A stretch of DNA of 64,000 nt from Sphaerisporangium fuscum (GCF_018531465.1 NZ_JAHDTF010000010.1:62001-126000); one strand, 5' to 3'; shown: positions 48,759 to 58,198, numbered from the stretch's first letter. The notes: generated from the letters alone by a model not told the origin. A program made the numbers and translations.

Positions 48759-48803
48759 CCGCGGGACGCTGACGGCCGTCCGTCAGCCCCCGCCGGAAGC
48801 ACC

Positions 48804-48837
48804 GGTGGGGCGGCCCCGGCGACGGGACCGCCCCACC
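48804..48837. terminator. Bidirectional terminator between dodecin and tldE genes
   Basis: A perfect 10-bp stem (GGTGGGGCGG / CCGCCCCACC) with an inner CCC/GGG pairing. It lies between convergent genes. Confidence 0.7.
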
Positions 48838-48851
48838 ATGGGCCGTGAGGG

Positions 48852-50219
48852 TCAGCTGGCCTGGCTGACCGTCGACATGTTGAAGTCGGCCACCCGCACC
48901 GGCGGCATGATCGTGCGGTTGAAGTAGTCGTTCCACTCGCGGGGGAGGGTGCGCTCCTCCGGGCCGATCTCGGTGATCCGGCCGAGCATGTCGACCGGGC
49001 TCTCGTTGAACCGGAAGTTGTTGACCTCGCCGACCACCTCGCCGTTCTCGACGAGGTAGACCCCGTCGCGGGTGAGCCCGGTCAGCAGCAGCGACTGCGG
49101 GTCGACCTCGCGGATGTACCACAGGCAGGTCAGCAGCAGCCCCCGCTCGGTGGAGGCGACCATCTCCTCCAGCGAGCGCCCGCCGCCCGGCCCCTGCATG
49201 ATGAGGTTGTCGATGTGCGGGGTCGCCGCGAGCCCGGTGAGCTCGGCGGAGTAACGCGTCTGCAGCAGCGACGCCAGCGACCCGTCGCGGATCCAGTCGG
49301 TCGAGGCCAGCGGCAGCCCGTTGTCGAAGACCGACCGCTCGCGGCTGCCCGCGTGCGCCACCACGAACGGCGCGCACTCCACACCCTGCGCCGCCGGGTC
49401 GCTGTAGAGCCGGATCGGCATGCCGGACAGCGACTCGCCGACCCGGGTGCCCCCGCCCGGCTTGGAGAACACCGTGCGGCCGTCGGCGGCGTCGCGCGCG
49501 CCCGTCGACCAGTACAGGTAGATCATCAGGTCGGCCACGGCCCCGGGCGGCAGGAGCGTCTCGTACCGGCCCGGCGGCAGGTCCACGCGCCGCTTGGCCC
49601 AGTCGAGACGGCGTGCCAGCGTGGCGTCGAGCGCGGCCACGTCGACGTCGGCGAAGTCCTTGGTGGCGACGCCCGTCCAGGCCGACCGGCCCATGTCGGA
49701 CGATTTGGCGTTGAGCTCCAGACGGCCGGTCGGCTGGTCGTGACGCAGCCGCAGGCCACTGGAGGAGCCGAGGAACGTCGAGGTCAGGGTGTGCTCGGCG
49801 AAGCCGTACAGCTTGCGGTCGGCGGTCTCGGCCACCGCGAACGCCTCGCCCAGCGCCGGGGCGAACTCGCCGAACACGCCGATCGAGGTGAACTCGGCCG
49901 GGCGGTCCCAGTCGGGCGACTGGGAGGAGCCGAGCAGCGGCCGGGCGTCCTCGGCGGGCGGCGCCTCGTGGGAGGCCAGGTCGGCCGCGGTGACGATGTC
50001 GGCGAGCTGCTCGGGACGCACGGCCGAGCGCGACACGACGCCGACCCCCCGCCCGGTGATCGAGATCGCCGTGACCTGGGACGAGCGCGCCACGCCGTTG
50101 GTGGTCAGGGTGTTGCCGGCGAAGCGGAGGTTCGCGGTGGACCCCTCGTCGACGATCACGACGCATTCGTCGGCCTTGCTCAGGGCAAGGGCCCGCTCGA
50201 CGGTCTCCTGAGGAGTCAC
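48852..50219 (-). CDS. tldE: TldE-type subunit of a TldD/TldE metalloprotease
   Basis: 455 residues from GTG 50219, which overlaps the tldD stop (GTGA). It shows the PmbA/TldE layout (DECVVIVDEGSTANLRFAGN, LPPGRYETLLPPGAVADLMIYLYW, NLIMQGPGG, TGLTRDGVYLVENGEVVGEVNNFRFNES in pieces) and lacks the HExxxH zinc motif, as expected for the non-catalytic partner. With TldD it forms a heterodimeric protease that degrades unfolded peptides; in other bacteria the pair also matures some RiPPs and antitoxins. No RiPP gene is close by here. Confidence 0.9.
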   Translation of the reverse strand: MTPQETVERALALSKADECVVIVDEGSTANLRFAGNTLTTNGVARSSQVTAISITGRGVGVVSRSAVRPEQLADIVTAADLASHEAPPAEDARPLLGSSQSPDWDRPAEFTSIGVFGEFAPALGEAFAVAETADRKLYGFAEHTLTSTFLGSSSGLRLRHDQPTGRLELNAKSSDMGRSAWTGVATKDFADVDVAALDATLARRLDWAKRRVDLPPGRYETLLPPGAVADLMIYLYWSTGARDAADGRTVFSKPGGGTRVGESLSGMPIRLYSDPAAQGVECAPFVVAHAGSRERSVFDNGLPLASTDWIRDGSLASLLQTRYSAELTGLAATPHIDNLIMQGPGGGRSLEEMVASTERGLLLTCLWYIREVDPQSLLLTGLTRDGVYLVENGEVVGEVNNFRFNESPVDMLGRITEIGPEERTLPREWNDYFNRTIMPPVRVADFNMSTVSQAS

Positions 50220-51715
50220 TTTCCACCCTCCTGAACGGTGTTGAGTATCTTGACCCCGCGGAACAGCGCGGACGGGCACCCGTGGCTGACCGGCGCCACC
50301 TGGCCCGGCTGGCCCTTGCCGCAGTTGAAGGCGCCGCCCAGCACGTACGTCTGCGGGCCGCCGACGGCCTCCATGGAGCGCCAGAAGTCGGTCGTGGTGG
50401 CCTGGTAGGCGACATCGCGCACCTGGCCGGTCAGCCGGCCGTTCTCGATGCTGTAGAACCGCTGGCCGGTGAACTGGAAGTTGTAGCGCTGCATGTCGAT
50501 GGACCAGCTCTTGTCGCCCAGGACGTAGATGCCGCGCTCCACCCGGGAGATGAGCTCGTCGGTCGAGGGACCGTCGACGGCCGGCTGCAGGGAGACGTTG
50601 GCCATGCGCTGGATCGCGACGTGGCCGGGGGAGTCGGCGAAGGCGCAGCCGTTGGAGACGCCGAAGCCCTTCAGCAGCGCCATGCGGCGGTCGAGCTGGT
50701 AACCCACCAGGGTGCCCTCGCGCACGATGTCGAACTGCCGCGTCGCGACGCCCTCGTCGTCGTAGCCGATGGAGGCCAGGCCGTGCTCGGCGGTGCGGTC
50801 GCCGGTGACGTTCATGACCGGGGAGCCGTACCGCAGGGAGCCGAGCTTGTCGAAGGTGGCGAAGCTGGTGCCGGCGTAGGCCGCCTCGTAGCCGAGCGCG
50901 CGGTCGAGCTCGGTGGCGTGGCCGATCGACTCGTGGATCGTCAGCCACAGGTTGGACGGGTGGATGACCAGGTCGTAGGTGCCGGCCTCCACCGACGGCG
51001 CCTTGAGCTTCTCCTCCAGCAGCTCGGGCAGCGTCGCCAGCTCGCCGGGGAAGTCCCAGCCGGTGCCGGTGAGGTATTCGTAGCCGCGGCCCGCCGGTGG
51101 CGCCAGCGTGCGCATGTCGTCGAAGCGGCCGTCGACCGCCGCCATGACCGTCAGCACCGGGTGGACGCGCACCCGCTGCTGAGTGGTGTCGGTGCCGGCG
51201 GTGTCGGCGTAGAACTTCTGCTCCTTGACCTGCAGGAGCGCGGCGGTGACGTGGTCGACGCGAGGGTCCTTCAGCAGGCCGCCCGACCAGTCGGCCAGCA
51301 GGTCGGCCTTGTCCTTCATGGGGACGGTGAACGGGTCGACGTCGTAGGAGGAGACCCACGTGGCGCCCGCGTGGACCGGCTCGGGGGCCAGATGGACGGG
51401 CTCGCGGTTGACGGCGGCGGCCACCTCGGCCACCCGGACGGCCTGCTCGGCCACCGCGGCGGCGGCCTCGGGCGTCAGCTCGATGCCCGCCGCGAAACCC
51501 CAGGTGCCGCCGTGGACGACGCGCACGGCGTAACCGAGGTCGTCGGCGTCCATGGAGCCCTCGAGGCGGGCGTCGAAAAGGCTCAGGGTCTCGCCGCGGA
51601 CCCGCTCCAGCCGGAAGTCGGCATGCTCGGCGCCCAGGTCACGGGCACGCTGAAGGGCCGCGTCCGCCAGCTGCCGCAGCGGCAGGGCGAGAAAGTCGGG
51701 ATCGATCTGGCGCAT
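50216..51715 (-). CDS. tldD: TldD-type metalloprotease subunit
   Basis: 499 residues from ATG 51715 (GTG 51721 also possible). The zinc motif HESIGHATE fits HExxxH, and the NTG/GDRTAEHG and RVERGIYVLGDKSWSIDMQRYNFQF segments match TldD. An AFADSPGH stretch lies in the C-terminal domain. It is the catalytic half of the TldD/TldE protease, which threads peptides into an enclosed chamber. It is co-transcribed with tldE and divergent from the fatty-acid gene pair fabG-inhA. Confidence 0.93.
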   Translation of the reverse strand: MRQIDPDFLALPLRQLADAALQRARDLGAEHADFRLERVRGETLSLFDARLEGSMDADDLGYAVRVVHGGTWGFAAGIELTPEAAAAVAEQAVRVAEVAAAVNREPVHLAPEPVHAGATWVSSYDVDPFTVPMKDKADLLADWSGGLLKDPRVDHVTAALLQVKEQKFYADTAGTDTTQQRVRVHPVLTVMAAVDGRFDDMRTLAPPAGRGYEYLTGTGWDFPGELATLPELLEEKLKAPSVEAGTYDLVIHPSNLWLTIHESIGHATELDRALGYEAAYAGTSFATFDKLGSLRYGSPVMNVTGDRTAEHGLASIGYDDEGVATRQFDIVREGTLVGYQLDRRMALLKGFGVSNGCAFADSPGHVAIQRMANVSLQPAVDGPSTDELISRVERGIYVLGDKSWSIDMQRYNFQFTGQRFYSIENGRLTGQVRDVAYQATTTDFWRSMEAVGGPQTYVLGGAFNCGKGQPGQVAPVSHGCPSALFRGVKILNTVQEGGK

Positions 51716-51790
51716 GTCCACGATCCTAGCCCTGTGATCTTGTACGGCGCGGATAAGGGTTTACCTGCGAGTAGGCGATAGCGTCGTGCC

Positions 51791-52495
51791 ATGGCTCGAT
51801 CAGTTCTCGTAACCGGCGGCAACCGCGGAATCGGCCTCTCGATCGCCCGGGAGCTCGCCGCGGCGGGTGACGCCGTCGCCGTCACCTACCGCTCGGGGGA
51901 GCCCCCGGAGGGGCTCTTCGGCGTCAAGTGCGACGTCACCAGCTCCGGAGACGTCGACGTCGCCTTCTCCAAGGCCGAGGCCGAGCACGGGCCCGTCGAG
52001 GTCGTGGTGGCGAACGCCGGCATCACCAAGGACACCCTGCTGCCCTTGATGAAGGAAGAGGCCTTCGCCGACGTCCTCGACACCAACCTGACCGGCTCCT
52101 ACCGCGTCGCCAAGCGGGCGATCCGCGGCATGCTGAAGATGCGGCGCGGCCGCATCGTCCTGGTCTCCTCCGTCGTCGCCATGCTGGGCTCGGCCGGGCA
52201 GAGCAACTACGCCGCCTCCAAGGCCGGCATGATCGGGTTCGCCAGGTCGCTGGCGCGCGAGGTCGGCTCGCGCGGCATCACGGTGAACGTCGTCGCGCCG
52301 GGCTTCGTCGAGACCGACATGACCGCCGCCCTCGACGCCGGGCAGCAGGAGGCCATCCTCAAGAACGTCCCGCTGGGCCGGGCCGCGACCGCGGCCGACA
52401 TCGCCCGGACGGTCAAGTTCCTGGTCAGCGACGACGCCGCCTACATCACCGGGGCGGTCATCCCGGTCGACGGCGGCCTTGGAATGGGGCACTGA
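51791..52495 (+). CDS. fabG: 3-oxoacyl-[ACP] reductase
   Basis: 234 residues. SDR fold with VTGGNRGIGLSIARELA, VVANAGITKDTLL, the catalytic set SSVVAMLGSAGQSNYAASKAG, and GITVNVVAPGFVETDMTA. It is close to FabG1/MabA and lies directly before an InhA-type enoyl reductase, the same order as mabA-inhA in mycobacteria. It performs the NADPH-dependent reduction of 3-oxoacyl-ACP in type II fatty acid synthesis. The next gene starts one base after the stop. Confidence 0.94.
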   Translation: MARSVLVTGGNRGIGLSIARELAAAGDAVAVTYRSGEPPEGLFGVKCDVTSSGDVDVAFSKAEAEHGPVEVVVANAGITKDTLLPLMKEEAFADVLDTNLTGSYRVAKRAIRGMLKMRRGRIVLVSSVVAMLGSAGQSNYAASKAGMIGFARSLAREVGSRGITVNVVAPGFVETDMTAALDAGQQEAILKNVPLGRAATAADIARTVKFLVSDDAAYITGAVIPVDGGLGMGH

Positions 52496-52496
52496 A

Positions 52497-53261
52497 GTGG
52501 GAATCCTCGAAGGCAAGCGCATCCTGGTGACCGGCGTGCTCACCGACGCCTCCATCGCGTTCTCGGTGGCCAAGCTCGCCCAGGAAGAGGGCGCGCAGGT
52601 CGTGCTCACCGGTTTCGGGCGCCTGAGCCTGGTCGAGCGCATCGCCAAGCGGCTTCCCGAGCCGCCGCCGGTGATCGAGCTCGACGTGCAGAACACCGAG
52701 CACCTCGACACCCTGGCCGACCGGGTCGGCGAGCACGTCGGGGGCCTCGACGGCGTCGTCCACTCCATCGGGTTCGCCCCGCAGACCGCCTTGGGCGGCA
52801 ACTTCCTCAACACCACCTGGGAGGACGTGGCCACCGCCCTGCACGTCTCGACCTACTCGTTCAAGTCCCTGGCCGTCGCCTGCCTGCCGCTGATGAAGCA
52901 GGGCGGCGCCGTCGTCGGCCTCGACTTCGACGCCACCAAGGCCTGGCCGGTGTACGACTGGATGGGCGTGGCCAAGGCCGGCCTGGAGTCCTGCTCCCGT
53001 TATCTGGCTCGCGACCTCGGCAAGCAGGGCATCCGGGTCAACCTCGTCGCGGCCGGCCCGCTGCGCACCATGGCGGCCAAGAGCATCCCCGGGTTCAAGG
53101 AGTTCGAGGACAGCTGGTCCGGCCGGGCCCCTCTCGGCTGGGACCTCGGCGACACCGTCCCGGCGGCCAGAGCGTGCCTGGCCCTGCTGTCCGACTGGTT
53201 CCCCGCCACCACCGGCGAGATCGTCCACGTCGACGGCGGCGTCCACGCGATGGGCAGCTGA
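52497..53261 (+). CDS. inhA: Enoyl-[ACP] reductase, InhA/FabI type
   Basis: 254 residues from GTG 52497. It begins LEGKRILVTGVLTDASIAFSVAKLAQEEGA, the characteristic FabI/InhA cofactor region. Later come VHSIGFAPQTALGGNF and the catalytic Tyr/Lys in VYDWMGVAKAGLES, then PLRTMAAKSI of the substrate-binding loop. It catalyses the NADH-dependent reduction of trans-2-enoyl-ACP, the final step of each elongation cycle. It is a target of isoniazid/triclosan-type inhibitors in relatives. It is translationally linked to fabG. Confidence 0.94.
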   Translation: MGILEGKRILVTGVLTDASIAFSVAKLAQEEGAQVVLTGFGRLSLVERIAKRLPEPPPVIELDVQNTEHLDTLADRVGEHVGGLDGVVHSIGFAPQTALGGNFLNTTWEDVATALHVSTYSFKSLAVACLPLMKQGGAVVGLDFDATKAWPVYDWMGVAKAGLESCSRYLARDLGKQGIRVNLVAAGPLRTMAAKSIPGFKEFEDSWSGRAPLGWDLGDTVPAARACLALLSDWFPATTGEIVHVDGGVHAMGS

Positions 53262-53294
53262 CCGGGCCGTCCCTCCGGGCCGGGGCCGCCGCGG

Positions 53295-54293
53295 TCACGC
53301 CAGGCGGTGGCGGCCGGTGTCGGGGCGGGTCAGGCACCCTTCGAACGGTATCGACGCCGGCCGCTCGTCGTCCTTGCGTACGTGCACGATGCGGGCGGCC
53401 AGCACCGCCGAGGCCAGCAGCACCGCGGTGAGCACCGTGCCCGCCACGTCGAGCGGCCTGCGCGGCGTGACGGGCCGCGCGTCGAGCCTGCCGGTCAGCG
53501 CCGGCAGGGGCTGACCGGGCCACAGGGGAGTCAGCGCCGGCGTCTCGACGTCGGCGGAGGGCGGCGCGGTCGGCGGCGCCTCGGGGGTGGCACGGTCCAC
53601 AGGCCCACCGGAGCCGGCCCGCGGGGCGGGGCTTCCGGTCACCGCGCCCTGCCCGGCCGGAGCGGGGCTCTCGGCGGGCGCCCTGCCCGGCTCCTCGCCG
53701 GGCATGTCCGAGGCGCGGGGCGCGGGGGAGGGGGAAGCGGGGGCGGGACGCTTCGGCGCGCCCGACGCGGTGGGACCGGGGGCGGCGGGTTCGTCGCAGT
53801 CCGGCGACGCGAGCAGGGGCAGGCATCCGGCGTCGACGTGCAGGCCGAGCAGGCCGTCGTCGGCGGAGCCCTCGTCCGGCCCGCCGGTCACCGTGGTCTC
53901 GTCCCGCCTCGTGGTCGCGGACCCGTCGCCCCCGTGCCCGCCGGACCGGTCCTTTCTCGGCTTCGCCTCGGGTGTCCTGCCGCCATGCTCGTCGACCTTG
54001 TCGGCGACCTTGCCGGTCAGCTTGTCGGTCACCTCGCCCACGTCGTCGGCGAGCTTTCCGCCGTGCCTCCTCACCGGCCCCGTCACCGGTTCGAGCGCGC
54101 CGCCGGTGAGGTCGTCGACGGCTTCGCCGGCCCCGTCGACCAGGTCGCACACCCCGGACAGGATTCCCCCTCTGCCGCAGTCCGCTGAGCGGAGCGAGGC
54201 CGCGGCCGCCGGCGCCGCCGCGAGCAGCGTCGTCGTCGCACTGAGGGCCAGGGTGAGCGCTCCCACCGAAATGGCGGTCGTGCCCTTGCGCAT
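53295..54293 (-). CDS. Exported, membrane-anchored low-complexity protein
   Basis: 332 residues from ATG 54293. A signal peptide (RKGTTAISVGALTLALSATTTLLAAAPAAAA) precedes a Cys-bounded helical segment (CGRGGILSGVCDLVDGAGEAVDDLTGG, KLADDVGEVTDKLTGKVADKVDEHGG), a long Pro/Ala/Ser-rich region and a C-terminal membrane helix (VAGTVLTAVLLASAVLAARIV) with a basic tail. The order is that of a cell-wall-spanning anchored protein. I know no family; the repeats of D/K-rich helix suggest a structural role. Confidence 0.75.
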   Translation of the reverse strand: MRKGTTAISVGALTLALSATTTLLAAAPAAAASLRSADCGRGGILSGVCDLVDGAGEAVDDLTGGALEPVTGPVRRHGGKLADDVGEVTDKLTGKVADKVDEHGGRTPEAKPRKDRSGGHGGDGSATTRRDETTVTGGPDEGSADDGLLGLHVDAGCLPLLASPDCDEPAAPGPTASGAPKRPAPASPSPAPRASDMPGEEPGRAPAESPAPAGQGAVTGSPAPRAGSGGPVDRATPEAPPTAPPSADVETPALTPLWPGQPLPALTGRLDARPVTPRRPLDVAGTVLTAVLLASAVLAARIVHVRKDDERPASIPFEGCLTRPDTGRHRLA

Positions 54294-54967
54294 GATTCCC
54301 CTCCACGTCGTCACGGACGGCGGGCTCCCCTCCCGCCGTCTCGTTGTCAATCGTCTGTCACCAGGCGGGTGTTTCCGGGAAAAGGTGCGATTCGGTACCG
54401 ACTAGTGATACGTGAACAAGATTCCCGTTCGGCTTTTCATTCGGCCGAACGGACGCGAGCGGAGGGCCTGTGCGGTGCGATGCGGCGGGGACCCGGACGC
54501 GGGGGCCCGCCCGTGCCGCCGGCGGGGTGCAGGGAGGGCCGGCCGGGCCGGCGGGTGGGCATGATCGTGACCTGCTGGAGGTTCGCGCGCGGCGGCGTGG
54601 CGATGACCGGTGGTTTCGGCGACGTCCTGCGGCGTGAGCCACTCCATCGTCTCCTCGGAGCCCTGCAGCCACCGAAGCGCACCCGCGTCGGTGACATGGC
54701 TCTGCGGCTCGGTACCGACGATGCCCGTCTCGAGTGGTCGCTTCTCTCCATTTCCACCGTATAGCGCACCCGGGGGCTTGCGGCAAGACCCCGGTCGTGC
54801 CGCAGAATCGTCGGCCGAGGCCAGAGCCTGCGGAAACGGGGGATACGAAGTGCGTGTTTTGTCGTGGCGACGGCCATGGGGTCCGCGTCGGACGAGGCGT
54901 CGCCCGTCATGGCCGACAGGCCTTGGCGAGCGCAATGGCGCAGGCGACCCGGATCGGAGCCGATGAG
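54294..54967. other. 674-bp intergenic region upstream of helR
   Basis: No convincing complete gene. The left part has the promoter of the exported-protein gene. On the minus strand about 54620-54760 there is a coding-like stretch (HVTDAGALRWLQGSEETMEW, then LTPQDVAETTG) with GC-rich third positions but no good start and an unlikely continuation, possibly a gene remnant. A rifamycin-associated element lies at 54773-54792. From there to the helR start about 175 bases of leader hold nothing I recognise. Confidence 0.5.
54773..54792. promoter_or_regulatory. Rifamycin-associated element (RAE) upstream of helR
   Basis: GGGGCTTGCGGCAAGACCCC is an inverted repeat (GGGGCTTGC against GCAAGACCCC with one mismatch). 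It closely matches the element described upstream of rifamycin-inactivating and helR genes in actinomycetes. A TATAGC hexamer lies about 12 bases before it. It is about 175 bases before the chosen helR start. Confidence 0.75.
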
Positions 54968-57115
54968 GTGAACCTTCTGACCACCAGTGCGTTCGACCTT
55001 CCCGACCGCCTCTCCCGCAAGGCCGACCCATCGCTGATAGCCGGCGACGAGCGGCATTTCGCCGCCATCGCGAAGAGCCTCGAGCAGTCGATCACCGACC
55101 TGTCCGGCCGCCTCGCCGCCGTGCGCAGGGCGCCCGGCGGCGAAGGCCGTCAGGCGCTGGACCGGGACCTGGAGGTCCACCGGCTGACCGCTCGCCTGCG
55201 CGCACTGCGTCGCTTCGGTCTGGACCTGTGCCTCGGGCACATGGTCGGCGCGGACGACCCCGAGCCCCTGTACATCGGACGGCTCGGCCTCACGGACAGA
55301 GCGGGCCGCCGGCTGCTGCTCGACTGGCGCTCTCCTGCGGCCGAACCGTTCTTCGGAGCCACCCACGCCAACCCGATGGGTCTGGCGAGCCGTCGCAGGT
55401 ATCGCTGGACCCGCGGCCGGATCAGCGACTATTGGGACGAGGTGTTCACCTCGGACGGGTTCGAAGGGCACGCCGCGCTCGACGACCAGTCCGCCTTCGT
55501 CGCCAGCTTGGGCAGCAGCCGGTCGGCCCGGATGCGGGACGTGCTCGGCACCATCCAGGCCGACCAGGACGCCATCATCCGCGCGGGTTCCCGCGGCGCT
55601 CTCGTCGTGGACGGCGGTCCGGGTACGGGGAAGACGGTCGTCGCTCTGCACCGCTCCGCCTACCTCCTCTACGCCGACCCTCGCCTCGGTCGGCACCGGG
55701 GCGGCGTGCTGTTCGTCGGCCCGCACCAGCCCTACCTGGCCTACGTCGCCGACATCCTGCCCAGCCTCGGGGAGGAGGGCGTCCGGACCTGCACTCTGCG
55801 GGATCTCGTCCCGGAGGGAACCGCGGCGGTGATGGAGACCGATCCGGAGGTGGCCCGCCTGAAGTCGTCCGCGAGCATGGTGAAGGCGATCGAGCCGGCC
55901 GTCAGGTTCTACGAGAACCCGCCCGCCAAGGGGATGACGGTCACGACCGACTGGTCAGACGTCCGGCTGAGCGCCGACGATTGGGCCGAGGCGTTCGAAG
56001 CGCCGGAACCCGGCACACCGCACAACGAGGCGCGCGACCAGATCTGGGAGGAACTGCTCACGATCCTGGTCGACAAGCACGATGAGGACGTCCCGGCCGA
56101 CCTGGTCCGCAGGTCGCTGCTGCGCAACAGGGAGCTGCTCACGGCCTTCAACCGGGCGTGGCCGCTGATCGAAGCGGCCGACCTCGTCGGGGACCTGTGG
56201 TCGGTACCCGCCTACCTGCGGATGTGCGCCCCCTGGCTCAGCCCGGACGAGGTCCGGAAGCTGCAGCGCGCGGAAGCCCAGGCCTGGACGGTGTCCGACC
56301 TGCCGCTCCTGGACGCGGCACGGCAGCGGCTCGGCGACCCGGAGGCGTCGCGACGCAGGCGCCGTCATGACGCCGCTGTCGCGGCCCGGCGCGAGGGCAT
56401 GGCGCGGGTCGTCGACGACCTGATCGAGGCCGACGACTCCGAGATGCTCGTGATGTCGATGCTGCGCGGGCAGGACATCCAGGACGCCCTGGTCGACGAG
56501 ACCGCACTCTCCGGAGCCGACCCCGACGGGCTCGCCGGCCCGTTCGCCCACATCGTGGTGGACGAGGCTCAGGAACTCACCGACGCGGAGTGGCAGATGC
56601 TGCTGGTCCGCTGCCCGTCCCGGAGCTTCACCATCGTCGGGGACCGCGCCCAGGCCAGGCACGGGTTCACCGAGTCGTGGCGGGAACGGCTGGAGCGGCT
56701 CGGGCTCGACCGGATCGACGTGGCCTCCCTGAGCATCAACTACCGGACGCCGGAAGAGGTCATGGCGGAGGCCGAGCCTGTCATCCGGGCCGTGCTCCCG
56801 GACGCCAACGTGCCGACCTCCATCCGCGGCAGCGGCGTCCCCGTCGTCCACGGATCCACTTCGGATCTGGGGTCCATCCTCGACACCTGGCTCGCCGAGA
56901 ACGCCGACGGGGTGGCCTGCGTCATCGGCGATCCCACGTTCCGGTCGACGTCCCGCGTCCGATCGCTCACCCCGGAGCTGGCGAAAGGGCTCGAGTTCGA
57001 CCTGGTCGTCCTCATCGACCCCGAGGCGTTCGGCCAGGGCATCGAAGGAACGGTCGACCGCTACGTCGCCATGACCCGGGCCACCCGGCAACTCGTCATC
57101 CTCACGAGCCCCTGA
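54968..57115 (+). CDS. helR: HelR-type RNA polymerase recycling ATPase
   Basis: 715 residues from GTG 54968, behind GGAG; ATG 54935 is an alternative. The N-terminal coiled coil (DPSLIAGDERHFAAIAKSLEQSI) would reach the polymerase. A UvrD-like ATPase follows: Walker A GGPGTGKTVVALHR near residue 217, motif II VVDEAQELTDAEW near 530, GDRAQARHGF, and the C-terminal ELAKGLEFDLVVLIDP and YVAMTRATRQLVIL. HelR displaces rifamycins from stalled RNA polymerase and gives intrinsic tolerance. The RAE upstream supports this assignment over the related HelD. Confidence 0.88.
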   Translation: MNLLTTSAFDLPDRLSRKADPSLIAGDERHFAAIAKSLEQSITDLSGRLAAVRRAPGGEGRQALDRDLEVHRLTARLRALRRFGLDLCLGHMVGADDPEPLYIGRLGLTDRAGRRLLLDWRSPAAEPFFGATHANPMGLASRRRYRWTRGRISDYWDEVFTSDGFEGHAALDDQSAFVASLGSSRSARMRDVLGTIQADQDAIIRAGSRGALVVDGGPGTGKTVVALHRSAYLLYADPRLGRHRGGVLFVGPHQPYLAYVADILPSLGEEGVRTCTLRDLVPEGTAAVMETDPEVARLKSSASMVKAIEPAVRFYENPPAKGMTVTTDWSDVRLSADDWAEAFEAPEPGTPHNEARDQIWEELLTILVDKHDEDVPADLVRRSLLRNRELLTAFNRAWPLIEAADLVGDLWSVPAYLRMCAPWLSPDEVRKLQRAEAQAWTVSDLPLLDAARQRLGDPEASRRRRRHDAAVAARREGMARVVDDLIEADDSEMLVMSMLRGQDIQDALVDETALSGADPDGLAGPFAHIVVDEAQELTDAEWQMLLVRCPSRSFTIVGDRAQARHGFTESWRERLERLGLDRIDVASLSINYRTPEEVMAEAEPVIRAVLPDANVPTSIRGSGVPVVHGSTSDLGSILDTWLAENADGVACVIGDPTFRSTSRVRSLTPELAKGLEFDLVVLIDPEAFGQGIEGTVDRYVAMTRATRQLVILTSP

Positions 57116-57119
57116 TGCC

Positions 57120-57136
57120 GTCCCGGCGACCGGGAC
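57120..57136 (+). terminator. Short hairpin after helR
   Basis: GTCCCGG-CGA-CCGGGAC, a perfect 7-bp stem four bases after the stop, between convergent genes. Confidence 0.4.
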
Positions 57137-57160
57137 ACCGGCGAGTGGCCGGCAGCGGTC

Positions 57161-58108
57161 TCAGTCGATGGCGGAGACGTCGTCGAGGGCTTCGCGGATC
57201 TCCATGGGCAACGTGAGCTCCTCGGCCTGGAGGATGCCCTTGAGCTGGGCGTGCGTGCGGGCCCCGACGATGGCGGCGGCGACCCCCGGCTGGTCGCGCA
57301 CCCACGACAGCGCCACCGCGAGCGGCGACACCCCGAGGCCGTCGGCGGCCGTGGTCACCGACTCCACGACGCGGCGGCAGCGCTCGTCGAGGTAGGGGTG
57401 GACGAAGTCGGCGAAGTGCGGCGTCGCGGCCCGGGAGTCGGCGGGGATGCCGGTGCGGTACTTGCCGGTCAGCACGCCGCGCCCGAGCGGCGACCAGGCC
57501 AGCACCCCCGCGCCGACGTGCTCGGCCGCCGCCAGCACCTCGCGCTCGGCGTCCCTGGCCAGCAGGGAGTATTCGACCTGGGCGGACACGACGGGCGTGC
57601 GCCCCGGGGCCGCGTGCTGCCACACGCCCGCCGCGGCGAGCTGCCATCCGGAGTAGTTGCACACCCCGGCGTACAGCACCCGGCCGGAGGAGACCGCGTC
57701 GTCGACGGCCGCGAGGGTCTCCTCCAGGGGCACCTCGGGGTCGAACGCGTGCAGCTGCCACAGGTCGATCTCGTCGACGCCCAGGCGGCTCAGGGAGGCG
57801 TCCAGGGCCGACAGCAGGCTCCTGCGCGAGGCGTTGCGCGAGCGGGGCCCGCGCGGCGTGAGCACGGCCTTGGTCGCCACGACCATCTCCGCGCGGGGGA
57901 CCGAGTCGCGCAGCAGGCGGCCGAGCAGCCGCTCGGCGTCGCCGCCGGCGTACACGTCGGCGGTGTCGACCAGGGTGCCGCCCGCGTCGGCGAAGGCGAC
58001 GAGCTGCGCCGCGGCTTCCTCGGGCCCGGTGTCGCGCCCCCAGGTCATGGTGCCGAGCCCGACCCGTGACACCGACAGGCCGCTGCGCCCGACCAATCGC
58101 TGATCCAT
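57161..58108 (-). CDS. Aldo/keto reductase
   Basis: 315 residues of the AKR superfamily. The tetrad residues can be placed: Asp and Tyr in [15 protein letters not shown], Lys in VVATKAVL, His in [10 protein letters not shown]. The NADPH-binding C-terminal part is [23 protein letters not shown]. It is a soluble NADPH-dependent carbonyl reductase with no clear substrate. It stands alone, divergent from uppP across a 262-bp region that contains a 12-bp perfect inverted repeat. Confidence 0.92.
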   Translation of the reverse strand: MDQRLVGRSGLSVSRVGLGTMTWGRDTGPEEAAAQLVAFADAGGTLVDTADVYAGGDAERLLGRLLRDSVPRAEMVVATKAVLTPRGPRSRNASRRSLLSALDASLSRLGVDEIDLWQLHAFDPEVPLEETLAAVDDAVSSGRVLYAGVCNYSGWQLAAAGVWQHAAPGRTPVVSAQVEYSLLARDAEREVLAAAEHVGAGVLAWSPLGRGVLTGKYRTGIPADSRAATPHFADFVHPYLDERCRRVVESVTTAADGLGVSPLAVALSWVRDQPGVAAAIVGARTHAQLKGILQAEELTLPMEIREALDDVSAID

Positions 58109-58163
58109 GGTCCGGTCACACTACCGCGTCGGCACCTCGGGCTTCCCTCGTTGGGGGCGGGAC

Positions 58164-58198
58164 GCGCACGGCGCCGCCGCCGATACGGCGCCGTGCGC
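58164..58198. repeat. Perfect 12-bp inverted repeat between the AKR and uppP genes
   Basis: GCGCACGGCGCC and GGCGCCGTGCGC flank an 11-base loop. It lies 56 bases upstream of the AKR start and 170 bases upstream of uppP. A divergent operator or a stray terminator are both possible. The rest of 58109-58370 shows no gene; a TAGGCT -10 at 58355-58360 would give uppP a nearly leaderless mRNA. Confidence 0.5.

Noticed and set aside
48852..51715. TldD/TldE as part of the lanthipeptide pathway
   Set aside because: The pair is 35 kb from the cluster, sits in a housekeeping setting, and the cluster has its own protease.
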